DNA from: Actinophytocola algeriensis
GTDB taxonomy: Bacteria > Actinomycetota > Actinomycetes > Mycobacteriales > Pseudonocardiaceae
Direction: 5' to 3'
DNA length: 64,000 nt
Assembly (NCBI RefSeq): GCF_014203735.1
Contig: NZ_JACHJQ010000004.1
Span: 372,001 to 436,000, forward strand
The notes beneath the pieces are model-generated. The model worked only from the letters and a program-made list of their open reading frames with translations, did not search any database and was not told the origin of the DNA. Each line of letters starts with the position of its first letter. Within the stretch, counting starts at the first letter, position 1. Position numbers and translations under genes: made by a program. Shown here piece by piece: positions 23,240-31,716 of the stretch.

Positions 23240-24202
23240 ATGGAAACTCGGTACAGACGCAGATCGATACTGCTGGCGGGGGTCGCGGCGGCTGGGCTGC
23301 TCGCGGCACCGGCCTCCGCGCAGGCCGCACCGGGGTGCGGCCCGGTCGCACTCCCGGCGCCCGCCGGGGTGCTCACGTCGGTCGTGGGCGGCGACCCGAC
23401 CGGCACCTACCTCGTCGGGAGCGTGAGCGACGGGTCGGGTACCGCGGGGGCGTTGTGGCGCCACGGCCGGTTCTCCGAGATCGACGCGAGTTCGGTCACG
23501 GGCGTGCAGGTGGACTACCACGACGTCAACCGGCACGGCGTGGTCGTCGGCGAGCGCATGACGGACTACAGCTCGTTCCACACCGACGCGTTCACCTACC
23601 GCGCGGGGGAGTTCACGTTCCTGCCGCCGCTGCGGGCGGGTGACTACACCGAGGCGCTCGGCATCAACGGCCGCGGCGACGTCGTCGGCAACAGCGCGGG
23701 CGCACCTGTCGTGTGGCCCGCGGGCGGCGGCGTGCGTGCGCTGCCCGGGGACGGCCGGGCCATGGGCATCGACGAGGACGGCACCGTCGTCGGGTACCTG
23801 GCGCCCTACCCGCCGGGCACCCCGTACGTGTGGCCTGCCAACGGAAAGCCGCACGCGTTGCCGGTGCCCGACGGGAGCATCGGCGGTGACGCGGTCGCCA
23901 TCCAGCGCGGCATGGTCGCAGGCAACGTGTACGACCCCGTGACCGGTTCGACGGTGCCGACGCTGTGGAACCTGCGCACCGGCAGCGTCACGTTGCACTC
24001 GGACGCGCCGGGCGGCGCGCTGTCGGTGAACCACCGGGGCACCATCGGCACGATCGGCACGATCGTGCACCGCGACGGCCGCGTGTCGGCCGTCGGCTAC
24101 CTCGACCGCGTGTCGGTGGTGACCGCTTCGGGCACCGCGGCGGGCACGCGCACCGACAGCCCGTTCGGTCCTGGTCAGGCGGTGCGCTGGTTCGGCTGCT
24201 GA
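23240..24202 (+). CDS. Secreted beta-propeller-like protein with HAF-type repeats
   Basis: A 320-residue exported protein. The N-terminus METRYRRRSILLAGVAAAG-LLAAPASAQA is a clear signal peptide with an Arg-rich start and an AXA cleavage site. Six or so short repeats follow, each containing a G-x-(V/I)-VG or D-V-N-x-x-G-x-VVG turn (for example YHDVNRHGVVVGE, GINGRGDVVGN, GIDEDGTVVGY), matching extracellular HAF repeats. ATG at 23240 is preferred to the upstream 23183 because the signal peptide starts there and GGGAGGGA precedes it. The function is unknown. The 3' end overlaps the convergent hydrolase gene by 28 bp. Confidence 0.75.
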   Translation: METRYRRRSILLAGVAAAGLLAAPASAQAAPGCGPVALPAPAGVLTSVVGGDPTGTYLVGSVSDGSGTAGALWRHGRFSEIDASSVTGVQVDYHDVNRHGVVVGERMTDYSSFHTDAFTYRAGEFTFLPPLRAGDYTEALGINGRGDVVGNSAGAPVVWPAGGGVRALPGDGRAMGIDEDGTVVGYLAPYPPGTPYVWPANGKPHALPVPDGSIGGDAVAIQRGMVAGNVYDPVTGSTVPTLWNLRTGSVTLHSDAPGGALSVNHRGTIGTIGTIVHRDGRVSAVGYLDRVSVVTASGTAAGTRTDSPFGPGQAVRWFGC

Positions 24203-25035
24203 CGTTCCCGTGAGCTGACGAAGTCCACGGCCCGGGTGATCGTGTCCTGGTCGCGGAGCACGCGCCAGTGGCCGAGGTCCTTGACGGTCACCAGTTCCGA
24301 CTCCGGCCAGACCTTCGCCACGGCGACGCTGTCGTCGTAGCGGGTCTCGCGGTCGGCCGGGTCGTGGACGGTCAGCAGCGGTGGCGGCGCGATGCGGGTG
24401 ACCTGCGTGGGCATGTCGAAGTCGTCCCACGGGGTGCCCACTCGCGCCGCCACGCGGTCCATCAGGCGGGTGCGGATGCGTTCCCCGAAGCCGAGGGTGG
24501 CCGCGAAGACCGCGGTGTACGGCGTCGGCTGCGTCATCGGTGCGAGGAACACCAGCCGGGACGGGTGTACGCCGCCGCGCAGTGCGAAGAACACCGCCGC
24601 GCAGCCGAGCGAGTGCGCGATCACCGCGTGCGGCCTGCCGTGTTCCTTCACCACGGCGGTGAACGCGCTCGCCATCTCCGGGATCGTGAAGTGGTGCGGG
24701 CCCAGGAAGCCGGGATCCGAGGCGCCGTGCGACAGCGCGTCGAACGTGACGACCCGGTGCCCGGCCGCCAGGAGCGGCGCCACGAACGGGTGCAGCTGCG
24801 CGGAGATCCCGCCCCGGCCGTGGACCAGGTACACCACCGGGCCAGAGCCCCACGCCGTGCCGACGACCTTGCGGTCCTTCACCCGGACCGTGAACTCCTC
24901 GCCGCGGGGGAGCACCCCTGGTCTCGACTTGCCACGGTACGGCGGGATCCGCAGCCACAGGCTCTCGGCCCAGCGGGCACCCAGGTCGGGGGCGACACGT
25001 TCCAGGGTGCCGAACGCGGTCCGGACAGCCGTCAT
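24175..25035 (-). CDS. Alpha/beta hydrolase
   Basis: A 286-residue alpha/beta hydrolase. The oxyanion HG motif is VYLVHGRGG, the nucleophile elbow is AHSLGC (G/A-H-S-x-G), the acid is in LTVHDPADRETRY, and the catalytic His is in DLGHWRVLRD near the C-terminus. ATG at 25035 is chosen over GTG at 25071 because a TetR-type operator occupies 25041-25056, immediately upstream. The gene lies 62 bp downstream of the tetR gene in the same orientation, so it is probably both co-transcribed with and independently controlled by that repressor. Confidence 0.85.
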   Translation of the reverse strand: MTAVRTAFGTLERVAPDLGARWAESLWLRIPPYRGKSRPGVLPRGEEFTVRVKDRKVVGTAWGSGPVVYLVHGRGGISAQLHPFVAPLLAAGHRVVTFDALSHGASDPGFLGPHHFTIPEMASAFTAVVKEHGRPHAVIAHSLGCAAVFFALRGGVHPSRLVFLAPMTQPTPYTAVFAATLGFGERIRTRLMDRVAARVGTPWDDFDMPTQVTRIAPPPLLTVHDPADRETRYDDSVAVAKVWPESELVTVKDLGHWRVLRDQDTITRAVDFVSSRERQQPNQRTA

Positions 25036-25040
25036 TTTAA

Positions 25041-25056
25041 GACGAACGATCGTGCT
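25041..25056. promoter_or_regulatory. TetR-type operator upstream of the hydrolase
   Basis: On the minus strand this reads AGCACGATCGTTCGTC, with a palindromic ACGATCGT core. It matches AGCACGATCGGTCGGT at 25692-25707 in front of the tetR gene at 14 of 16 positions. Confidence 0.7.
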
Positions 25057-25097
25057 TTTTTGCGATGACACGTGTGCGACCTTTCGTGATGGTGGAG

Positions 25098-25679
25098 TCA
25101 GGCCCTGGCCCGGTCCAGGAGAGCCTCGAACGCGGTGCGGGCCCGGGAGACCGCGTTCGGGTCGTCGAGCAGCCTGCCCGACAGGTGGCGCGACAGCATC
25201 ACGCCGTCGACCTCGAACGCGAACTGCTCCGGGTCCGCGTCGGCCAGGAAGTGGCCCTCGGACAGGCCGGTGCGGAAGACCTCCGCGAGCGAGTCCAGCC
25301 AGTCCTGCTGGTAGCGGACGAGCCGGTCGCGGACCGGCCCGGGCTGGTCGTCCAGCTCGGACGACGCGGCGACGAACAGGCAGCCGCCCGGCTGGGAATC
25401 CCAGGTCAGCCAGTTCTCGAACAGTGCGCGCACGCGTGGCTCGCCGCGCGGCTCGGTCAGCGCGGGCGCGACCACCTCGGCCACGAACCGGGCCCGCGTG
25501 TGCTCCAGGATCGAGACCTGCAGCGACTCCTTGGACCGGAAGTGCGCGTACAGGCCGCTCTTCGACAGCTCGGCGCGGGACGCGAGCGTGCCGATGGTGA
25601 TGCCGCCCAGCCCGACGGACCGGGCCAGGCGGCTCGCCGTGTCCAGGATCGCCTCGCGGGTGGCCTCACCCTTGCTCAT
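25098..25679 (-). CDS. TetR-family transcriptional regulator
   Basis: A 193-residue repressor. The N-terminal helix-turn-helix is REAILDTASRLARSVGLGGITIGTLASRAELSKSGLYAHFRSKESLQ (residues 8-55). The C-terminal ligand domain contains ENWLTWDSQPGGCLFVAASSELDDQPGPVRD, typical of the TetR_C_33 group (YcdC/BetI relatives). The start at 25679 has an operator-like sequence 13 bp upstream that is repeated before the hydrolase, so autoregulation plus control of the hydrolase is the simplest reading. Confidence 0.9.
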   Translation of the reverse strand: MSKGEATREAILDTASRLARSVGLGGITIGTLASRAELSKSGLYAHFRSKESLQVSILEHTRARFVAEVVAPALTEPRGEPRVRALFENWLTWDSQPGGCLFVAASSELDDQPGPVRDRLVRYQQDWLDSLAEVFRTGLSEGHFLADADPEQFAFEVDGVMLSRHLSGRLLDDPNAVSRARTAFEALLDRARA

Positions 25680-25691
25680 GCCCGCGACAAT

Positions 25692-25708
25692 AGCACGATC
25701 GGTCGGTC
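25692..25708. promoter_or_regulatory. TetR-type operator in the tetR promoter
   Basis: AGCACGATCGGTCGGTC, similar to the site at 25041-25056. ATCGGTCGGTC is a common form of TetR operator half-site in actinomycetes. Confidence 0.7.
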
Positions 25709-25732
25709 AGTCGCTCCGGACTCTCGGTCGGT

Positions 25733-25769
25733 GCGGGTGGGCCTGCCAGGTGTTGACCGGCCCACCCGC
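25733..25769 (-). terminator. Terminator of the rhamnogalacturonan lyase gene
   Basis: GCGGGTGGGCC (25733-25743) and GGCCCACCCGC (25759-25769) form an 11-bp perfect stem just after the lyase stop at 25779 (minus strand). Confidence 0.8.
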
Positions 25770-25778
25770 GGATCGGGT

Positions 25779-28016
25779 TCAGCGGACGTGGATGTTCGGC
25801 TGGGACGGGGTGCTCATGCCGTTGCCGAGGAAGAAGCTCGGGTGCGGCGGCTGGTTGTAGGCGGTGTTCTGCCATGCGATGGCCACGCGGTACTGGGCGT
25901 CGTGCATGAGGGTGTGGATCCGCCGGTCGGTCTGTGTCGTCGTGGCGTAGATGCGCAGCGCGGCGTTGTCGTCGCGCGGCAGGACGACCTCCTCGCGCCA
26001 GTCGCCGAACAGGTCGCCGGAGAGCGAGGGGGTTGCCTTGGTGCCGTTGACGGAGTGCGCTCCGGAGCCGGTGAGCAGTCGGGTGTCACCGCTGGTGCCG
26101 TACTTGTCGACGTGGTTGCCGTCCAGCAGTTCCCGCACCGGGTCGGCGTCCCACCAGGCGAGGAAGTTCGCGCTGCCCGGTGTCCGCCCGACGTTGCCGC
26201 CGGAGCCGTTGAACAGGTTGGCCAGCCCGGTTCCCCTGCCCCAGAACTCGGCGCCCGCGTTCCCGGCGTACACGTCGCCTGCCGCGCCGCGAGCGGGGCC
26301 CTCGCAGCTACAGGTGTTGTTCTTCTGCATGATGACCGCGCCGCTGTTGGCGTCGCGCAGGGTCGCGGCGGCGCCGGAGCTCTGCTCGTGGATCTGCCAG
26401 ATCTCCTGGCCGGCACGGCTGGGGATGAAGTCGCCGACGTGCAGGGCGTCGCCGTGGGCGTAGAAGCCGGTGGTGTACCGCCCGGTGCCGCCCGCGTTGA
26501 TGGTCATGCCGCCGTAGATGATCTCGTCGGTGCCGTTGCCGTCGACGTCGGCGATGGACAGCGAGTGGGCGCCGCGGCCGCCCCACTGGCTGCCGGCGGA
26601 GCTGGAGTCGAACTTCCAGCGCCGGGTGAGCTGCCCGTCGCGGAAGTCCCACGCCGCGATCGCGCTCTTCGCGTAGTAGCCGCGGCCCATGATGATGCTG
26701 GGCCGCTGTCCGTCCAGGTACGCGGTGCCGGCCAGGAACCGGTCTCCCCGGTTGCCGTAGCAGTCGCCCCAGTCGCAGATGTTGCCGCGGGCTGGGTCGA
26801 AGGGCACCGTGGACATGGCGGCGCCGGTGAGCCCGTTGAACACGGTCAGGAACTCGGGTCCGGTGATGATGTAGCCGTCGGAGTTGCGGTGGTCGGCGCC
26901 TGCGTTGCCGATCACCTGACCCGTGCCGGACACCGTGCCGTCGGCGGTCTTGACCGCCAGCTCGGCCCGGCCGTCGCCGTCGTAGTCGTACACCTGGAAC
27001 TGGGTGTAGTGCGCGCCGGCGCGGATGTTGCGGCCCAGGTTGACGCGCCACAGCCGCTGTCCGTTCAGCTTGTAGGCGTCGATGTAGACGTTGCTGGTGT
27101 TACCGGACTGGGAGTTGTCCTTCTGGTCACTGGGATCCCACTTGAGGAAGATCTCGTACTGGCCGTCGCCGTCCGCGTCACCGACGCTCGCGTCACCGGC
27201 GGTGTAGTTGCTCCCCGGCCGGGAGATCGGCACGTCGAGGTAGTTGCCGCCGACGAAGCGCAGTGAGGGCTCGGACGGTGCTTGCTCCACCCCGCCCACG
27301 ACCGCGCGGACCGTGTACGAGGCGTCCCCCGGTGCCCCGGAGTCCAGGTGATTGGTGGAGTTGGTGATCGGGGAGGCGTTCAGCTTCGTCCCGCCCCGGT
27401 AGACGTTGAACCCGGTCGAGGCCGACTCGGTCCCGAGCAGCCGCCACGAGACCAGGTTGCCGGACCCGGAGCGCACGCTGACCAGGCCCCGGTCGAGGTC
27501 CTCCAGCTGCTTGCCGGTGGGCGGCGGGGTGTCCGTGACGTCGAAGTCGAGGTAGTCGACGTTCGCCAGGCCGTTCGCGGTGGTCGGGCTCAACTGGATC
27601 GTGTTCGTGCCGGTGTTCACCGGGACGGTGAGCGTCTTCGTGGCCCACGTGGTCCAGGCGCCGGTTGGGTCGAACGCGGTGCCAGGGTGGGCGACCGCAC
27701 CGTTGACCAGCACGTCCGCGGGGCGGTTGGCAGTGGTGCCGTTGGCGTACCGGACGGCGATGGTCACCGAGCCCGTCTCGGACGCCGAGACGGTGAACCG
27801 CGCTGCCGCGCCGATCGCGTTGTCCGCGTTGCAGAACCCGCTGCCGGAATAACCGGTGTGGTTGGACTCGATGACACCGGCGCAGGTGGCCGGTGCGTTT
27901 TCCGTCTCGTACCTGGTCGCGGCCGCCGAAGCCGTGGTGATGACGACTCCGCTCCCGGCGACGGTCAGGGCGACGCCGACAGCGAGCTGCGCTGCGCGCC
28001 GTCTGTTTGTGAACAT
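25779..28016 (-). CDS. Secreted rhamnogalacturonan lyase (PL11) with N-terminal CBM35-like domain
   Basis: A 745-residue extracellular polysaccharide lyase. Signal peptide: residues 1-31 (RRRAAQLAVGVALTVAGSG, ending ASA). Residues about 35-160 form a CBM35/CBM6-like beta-sandwich (YETENAPATCAGVIESNHTGYSGSGF). From about 168 the PL11 catalytic eight-bladed propeller begins: QLEDLDRGLVSV, SWRLLGTE, DADGDGQYEIFLKWDPSDQKDNS, DYDGDGRAELAVKTADG and DVDGNGTDEIIYGG, whose Asp/Gly-rich loops bind calcium. PL11 enzymes cleave the alpha-1,4 bond of rhamnogalacturonan I by beta-elimination. A perfect LacI-type palindrome lies 70 bp upstream, implying sugar-responsive control. Confidence 0.92.
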   Translation of the reverse strand: MFTNRRRAAQLAVGVALTVAGSGVVITTASAAATRYETENAPATCAGVIESNHTGYSGSGFCNADNAIGAAARFTVSASETGSVTIAVRYANGTTANRPADVLVNGAVAHPGTAFDPTGAWTTWATKTLTVPVNTGTNTIQLSPTTANGLANVDYLDFDVTDTPPPTGKQLEDLDRGLVSVRSGSGNLVSWRLLGTESASTGFNVYRGGTKLNASPITNSTNHLDSGAPGDASYTVRAVVGGVEQAPSEPSLRFVGGNYLDVPISRPGSNYTAGDASVGDADGDGQYEIFLKWDPSDQKDNSQSGNTSNVYIDAYKLNGQRLWRVNLGRNIRAGAHYTQFQVYDYDGDGRAELAVKTADGTVSGTGQVIGNAGADHRNSDGYIITGPEFLTVFNGLTGAAMSTVPFDPARGNICDWGDCYGNRGDRFLAGTAYLDGQRPSIIMGRGYYAKSAIAAWDFRDGQLTRRWKFDSSSAGSQWGGRGAHSLSIADVDGNGTDEIIYGGMTINAGGTGRYTTGFYAHGDALHVGDFIPSRAGQEIWQIHEQSSGAAATLRDANSGAVIMQKNNTCSCEGPARGAAGDVYAGNAGAEFWGRGTGLANLFNGSGGNVGRTPGSANFLAWWDADPVRELLDGNHVDKYGTSGDTRLLTGSGAHSVNGTKATPSLSGDLFGDWREEVVLPRDDNAALRIYATTTQTDRRIHTLMHDAQYRVAIAWQNTAYNQPPHPSFFLGNGMSTPSQPNIHVR

Positions 28017-28085
28017 GACGAACCTCCAACGTGTACTACGGATGAGATCGAGCGGCTACAAGACCGTGCTCCTCCTTCGCGTATT

Positions 28086-28101
28086 TTGGGAGCGCTCCCA
28101 A
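28086..28101. promoter_or_regulatory. LacI/CebR-type operator upstream of the pectin lyase gene
   Basis: TTGGGAGCGCTCCCAA is a perfect 16-bp palindrome. TGGGAGCGCTCCCA is the published consensus for CebR-type LacI regulators of polysaccharide degradation in Streptomyces. The regulator gene is not in the window. Confidence 0.85.
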
Positions 28102-28115
28102 TCAGGCCCAGGCGT

Positions 28116-28141
28116 ATCCCGCAGCAGCGTGGCTGCGGGAT
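28116..28141. terminator. Perfect 10-bp hairpin in the 347-bp gap 28017-28363
   Basis: ATCCCGCAGC (28116-28125) and GCTGCGGGAT (28132-28141) pair with a 6-nt loop. It may terminate the upstream MetE-like transcript or form part of the lyase regulatory region. Apart from this and the LacI-type palindrome, nothing else is evident in the gap. Confidence 0.55.
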
Positions 28142-28363
28142 GACACCACATATGAAACGATTCAATTTACCCGAACACCGCAGGAAAGCGCTATCCAGGT
28201 AGTGGTGGCCGCGGCCGCGGGATCATTCCGGGGCTTTGGTCATCGTCCGATCCGTTGGCTCCTTTGAGGTTCGAGCGCCAACGGGTGCTGAGGTAGACCG
28301 TACGAACGTCGCCGTCCCGATGTCAACAGGCACGGCGAAAGTTTCGGATCGATCCAGGTCGTC

Positions 28364-29485
28364 TCAGTCGCCCCAGACTTCCGCCGCGGTCTCGACGATG
28401 AGCGCCAGCTTCGCGACCTGCTCGTCGTAGGTCAGCGCGTTGCCGTCGACGGTCGAGGAGAACCCGCACTGCGGCGAGAGGCACAGCTGGTCGAGCGGCA
28501 CGTACTTCGACGCCTCCTCGATCCGCCGCTTCAGGTCGTCCTTCGACTCGAGCGCGCCGCGCTTGGTGGTCACGAGCCCCAGCACCACGTTCTTGCCCGG
28601 CGGCACGAACCGCAGCGGCGCGAAGCTCCCGGACCGCTCGTCGTCGTACTCCAGGAAGAACCCGTCCACGGCCAGCTCGGAGAACAGCGCCTCGGCCACG
28701 AAGTCGTAGCCGCCGGACGCCGCCCACGACGAGCGGAAGTTGCCCCGGCACATGTGGGTGGTGATCCGCAGGTCCGACGGCCGGTCCGCGATCGCCGCGT
28801 TGATCTGCCTGATGTAGCGCAGGTGCTGGTGCTCGGCGTCGTCGCCGCGGGCGGTCAGCTCGGCCCGCTGGTTCGGGTCGTTGAGGTAGGCCAGCGAGGT
28901 GTCGTCGAGCTGCAGGTACCGGCAGCCCAGCTCGTACACGCCCGCGACCTGCGCCTTGTACGCGGCGGAGAGGTCCGTCCAGAACTGCTCCTCGTCCGGG
29001 TACACCGCCGGGTCGAGCGCGGCGGGGCCGCCGCGGTAGTGGACCATGCTCGGCGACGGGATGGTGAGCTTCGGTGTCACCACGCCACCCGCGACGTCCG
29101 CGAGGAACGCGAAGTCGTCCGCGAAGATGGTCTCCCGCAACCGGACCGGACCGTCCACGTGCAGCGCGGCGGTGGTGAACTCGATGACGCCGCCCGGGTT
29201 CTCGAACCGCACCTTGATCGCGTCGTCCGGCGCGGAGGAGATGCCGCCGAGCCGGTAGATGAAGTCCATGTGCCACGACGTGCGGCGGAACTCGCCGTCG
29301 GTGGCCGAGTTCAGGCCCACCTCGGCCTGCATGGCGACCACCTGGCGGATCGCCTCGTCCTCGGCCGTGCGCAGCTCCTCGGCCGACAGCCGCCCGTTGG
29401 CGTGGTCGTCGCGGGCGGTCAGCAGCGCGGCCGGGCGCAGCAGGCTGCCGACGTGGTCGGCTCGGAACGGAGGCAGTTTCGCCAT
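28364..29485 (-). CDS. Cobalamin-independent methionine synthase-like protein (MetE C-terminal domain, YxjG/YxjH type)
   Basis: A 373-residue single-domain homologue of the catalytic half of MetE. It starts PPFRADHVGSLLRP and contains DGEFRRTSWHMDF, LQLDDTSLAYL, THMCRGNFR (zinc His and Cys) and LCLSPQCGFSS (second zinc Cys). Full MetE has two such domains and about 760 residues, so this is the short form, which often transfers methyl groups from other donors. GAGGAGGAA precedes ATG at 29485. As last gene of an importer and aldehyde dehydrogenase operon, it may demethylate an imported methylated compound; that is inference. Confidence 0.85.
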   Translation of the reverse strand: MAKLPPFRADHVGSLLRPAALLTARDDHANGRLSAEELRTAEDEAIRQVVAMQAEVGLNSATDGEFRRTSWHMDFIYRLGGISSAPDDAIKVRFENPGGVIEFTTAALHVDGPVRLRETIFADDFAFLADVAGGVVTPKLTIPSPSMVHYRGGPAALDPAVYPDEEQFWTDLSAAYKAQVAGVYELGCRYLQLDDTSLAYLNDPNQRAELTARGDDAEHQHLRYIRQINAAIADRPSDLRITTHMCRGNFRSSWAASGGYDFVAEALFSELAVDGFFLEYDDERSGSFAPLRFVPPGKNVVLGLVTTKRGALESKDDLKRRIEEASKYVPLDQLCLSPQCGFSSTVDGNALTYDEQVAKLALIVETAAEVWGD

Positions 29486-29497
29486 GGTGGTTCCTCC

Positions 29498-30946
29498 TCA
29501 GAACGGGTAGGCGGGGATCTGACCGCGCACGGTGATCCACCGCGACTCGGTGAACGCGTCCAGGTTCGCGAGACCGCCGAACCGGGCGCCGGTGCCCGAC
29601 GCGGCGACGCCACCGAACGGCGCGACCGCCTCGTCGTTCACCGTCTGGTCGTTGATGTGCACGATGCCGGTGGGGATGCGCTCGGCGAGCGCGAGACCGC
29701 GCATGGCGTCGCCGGTGAGGATCGACAGCGCGAGGCCGTACTCGCTGTCTGCCGCGAGTGCCACGGCCTCGTCCTCGTCGGCGAACCGGACGACCGGCGC
29801 GACCGGCCCGAACACCTCGTTGGCGTAGGCGGGCATGTCGGTGCGCACGCCGTCGAGCACGGTCGGGCGGTAGAACAGGCCTTCGTGCGTGCCGCCGGAC
29901 GCCAGCCGCGCTCCCGCGTCCACAGTGGACGTGACGAGCCCGTGGACCTTGCCGAGCTGGCCCTCGTCGATCAACGGCCCCAGCGCGACCTTCCCGGACG
30001 CCGGGTCGCCGACCGGCAGCGCGGTCGCGTGCGCCGCCAACGCCTCCACATAGGACTCCGCGATCCGCTCGTGCACGAGGTGGCGACCGGTGGTCATGCA
30101 GATCTGGCCCTGGTGCAGGAACGAGCCCCACGAACCGGCCGACACCGCGCGTTCGACGTCCGCGTCGTCGAGCACGATCAGCGCCGAGTTGCCGCCCAGC
30201 TCCAGGTGTGCCCGTTTCAGGTGCTTCGCGGCCAGCTCACCGACCTTGCGGCCGACCGCAGTGGAGCCGGTGAACGAGATGACCGGCACACGCGGGTTCT
30301 CGACCAGCGCGGTGCCGGCGTCCGCGCCACCGGGCAGCACGTGCAGCACGCCGTCGGGCAGCCCGGCCTCGGCGAACACCCGCGCGATCGCGAACCCGCC
30401 GCTGACCGGGGTGCGCAGGTCCGGCTTGAGCACCACCGCGTTGCCCAGCGCGAGCGCCGGCGCGACCGACCGGATCGACAGGATCAGCGGCACGTTGAAC
30501 GGCGAGATCACACCGACCACGCCGACCGGCACGCGGCGCAGCATCGACAGCCGCGGCTCGGCGGTGGGCAGCAGCTCGCCGGGCGGCATCGACGCGAGGG
30601 CCGCGGCCTCGTAGCACTCCTGCGCGGCCACCCCGACCGCGAACGCGGCCATGTCCGGCACGGCGCCGGTCTCGCGGACCACCCAGTCCCGCAGCTCCGC
30701 GAACCTCGCCTCGATGGCCGCGCCCGCCTTGCGCAGGACGGCGGCCCGGTCGGAGTAGGTCGCGGCCGCCCAGTCCTTCTGCGCGGCGGCGGCCCGCGCG
30801 CACGCGGCGTCCACATCGGACGCGTCGGCGACACCGGTGCGGCCCAGCTCCTCGCCGGTGGCGGGCTCGACGATCGCGGTGTCGCCACCGCTGGCGGCCA
30901 CCCACCCGCCGCTGTAGAGGGAACCGGGCTCGAACAGCGCTGTCAT
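29498..30946 (-). CDS. Aldehyde dehydrogenase, benzaldehyde/vanillin dehydrogenase-like
   Basis: A 482-residue NAD(P)-dependent aldehyde dehydrogenase. Cofactor loop: VGVISPFNVPLILSIRSVAPALALGNAVVLKPDLRTP; glycine motif FTGSTAVGRKV; catalytic Glu in HLELGGNSALIVLDDAD; nucleophile Cys in GQICMTTGRH. The N-terminus (SLYSGGWVAASGGDTAIVEPATGEELGRTG) and the NPRVPVISFTGSTAVGR stretch resemble benzaldehyde and vanillin dehydrogenases. The ATG at 30946 overlaps the ATPase stop (ATGA). Together with a PcaR-like IclR regulator this points to oxidation of an aromatic aldehyde. Confidence 0.88.
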   Translation of the reverse strand: MTALFEPGSLYSGGWVAASGGDTAIVEPATGEELGRTGVADASDVDAACARAAAAQKDWAAATYSDRAAVLRKAGAAIEARFAELRDWVVRETGAVPDMAAFAVGVAAQECYEAAALASMPPGELLPTAEPRLSMLRRVPVGVVGVISPFNVPLILSIRSVAPALALGNAVVLKPDLRTPVSGGFAIARVFAEAGLPDGVLHVLPGGADAGTALVENPRVPVISFTGSTAVGRKVGELAAKHLKRAHLELGGNSALIVLDDADVERAVSAGSWGSFLHQGQICMTTGRHLVHERIAESYVEALAAHATALPVGDPASGKVALGPLIDEGQLGKVHGLVTSTVDAGARLASGGTHEGLFYRPTVLDGVRTDMPAYANEVFGPVAPVVRFADEDEAVALAADSEYGLALSILTGDAMRGLALAERIPTGIVHINDQTVNDEAVAPFGGVAASGTGARFGGLANLDAFTESRWITVRGQIPAYPF

Positions 30947-31716
30947 GTCCGCTCCTGCTTGGCTTTCTGGATCTGGGCGTACACCTGACCGCGCAGCTCG
31001 GTGAACCGGGGATCGCTCCGGGTGGCGAGCTGGTCGCGTGCCGCGGGCAGGTCGATCGCGAGGTCCTCCGCGACCGTGGTCGGCGACGAGGACAGCATCA
31101 CGACGCGCTGTCCCAGGTAGACCGACTCGTCGATGTCGTGGGTGACGAACAGCAGCGTCACGCCGAGCCGCTGCCACACCGACCGGATCAGGTCCTCGAG
31201 GTCCGCGCGGGTCTGCGCGTCGACGGCCGCGAACGGCTCGTCCATCAGCAGCACCCGTGGCTGGTAGGCGATCGCGCGGGCGATGGCGACGCGCTGCTGC
31301 ATGCCGCCGGACAGCTGCCACGGGTACGCGGCGTGCGCGTCGGCCAGCCCCACCGCGTCGAGCGCCTCGGTCACCAGCTCCCGCCGCTTCGCCTTGCCCA
31401 TGCCGGCGGCGCGCAGCGGCAGGTCCACGTTGTCCCGCACCCGCAACCAGGGGAACAGGCTGCGGCCGTACTCCTGGAACACCACCGCGAGCCCGTCCGG
31501 CGGCCCGTCGACCTTCCTGCCCTCCACGACGATCTCGCCGGAGGTCGGTGGGAGCAGCCCGGCGATGCAGCGCAGCAGCGTGGTCTTGCCGCAGCCGGAC
31601 GGCCCGACCACGCACACGAACTCGCCGTCCGCCACGTCGAACGACACGTCGCCGATCGCCTCGACCCGGCGCCCCTTGGCGTCGTAGGTCTTCGACAGGC
31701 CCTTGACGGTGAGCAT
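30943..31716 (-). CDS. ABC importer ATP-binding protein, SsuB/TauB/NrtD-like
   Basis: A 257-residue ATPase of the nitrate/sulphonate/taurine importer group. Walker A GPSGCGKTTL near residue 39, Q-loop VFQEYGRSLFPWLRV, signature LSGGMQQRVAIARA, Walker B VLLMDEPFAAVD and switch FVTHDIDE. The Q-loop FQ-x-x-x-LFPWL pattern is characteristic of SsuB/TauB. Start ATG at 31716 shares one base with the permease stop (TGATG). Works with the two permeases and the binding protein encoded upstream. Confidence 0.92.
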   Translation of the reverse strand: MLTVKGLSKTYDAKGRRVEAIGDVSFDVADGEFVCVVGPSGCGKTTLLRCIAGLLPPTSGEIVVEGRKVDGPPDGLAVVFQEYGRSLFPWLRVRDNVDLPLRAAGMGKAKRRELVTEALDAVGLADAHAAYPWQLSGGMQQRVAIARAIAYQPRVLLMDEPFAAVDAQTRADLEDLIRSVWQRLGVTLLFVTHDIDESVYLGQRVVMLSSSPTTVAEDLAIDLPAARDQLATRSDPRFTELRGQVYAQIQKAKQERT

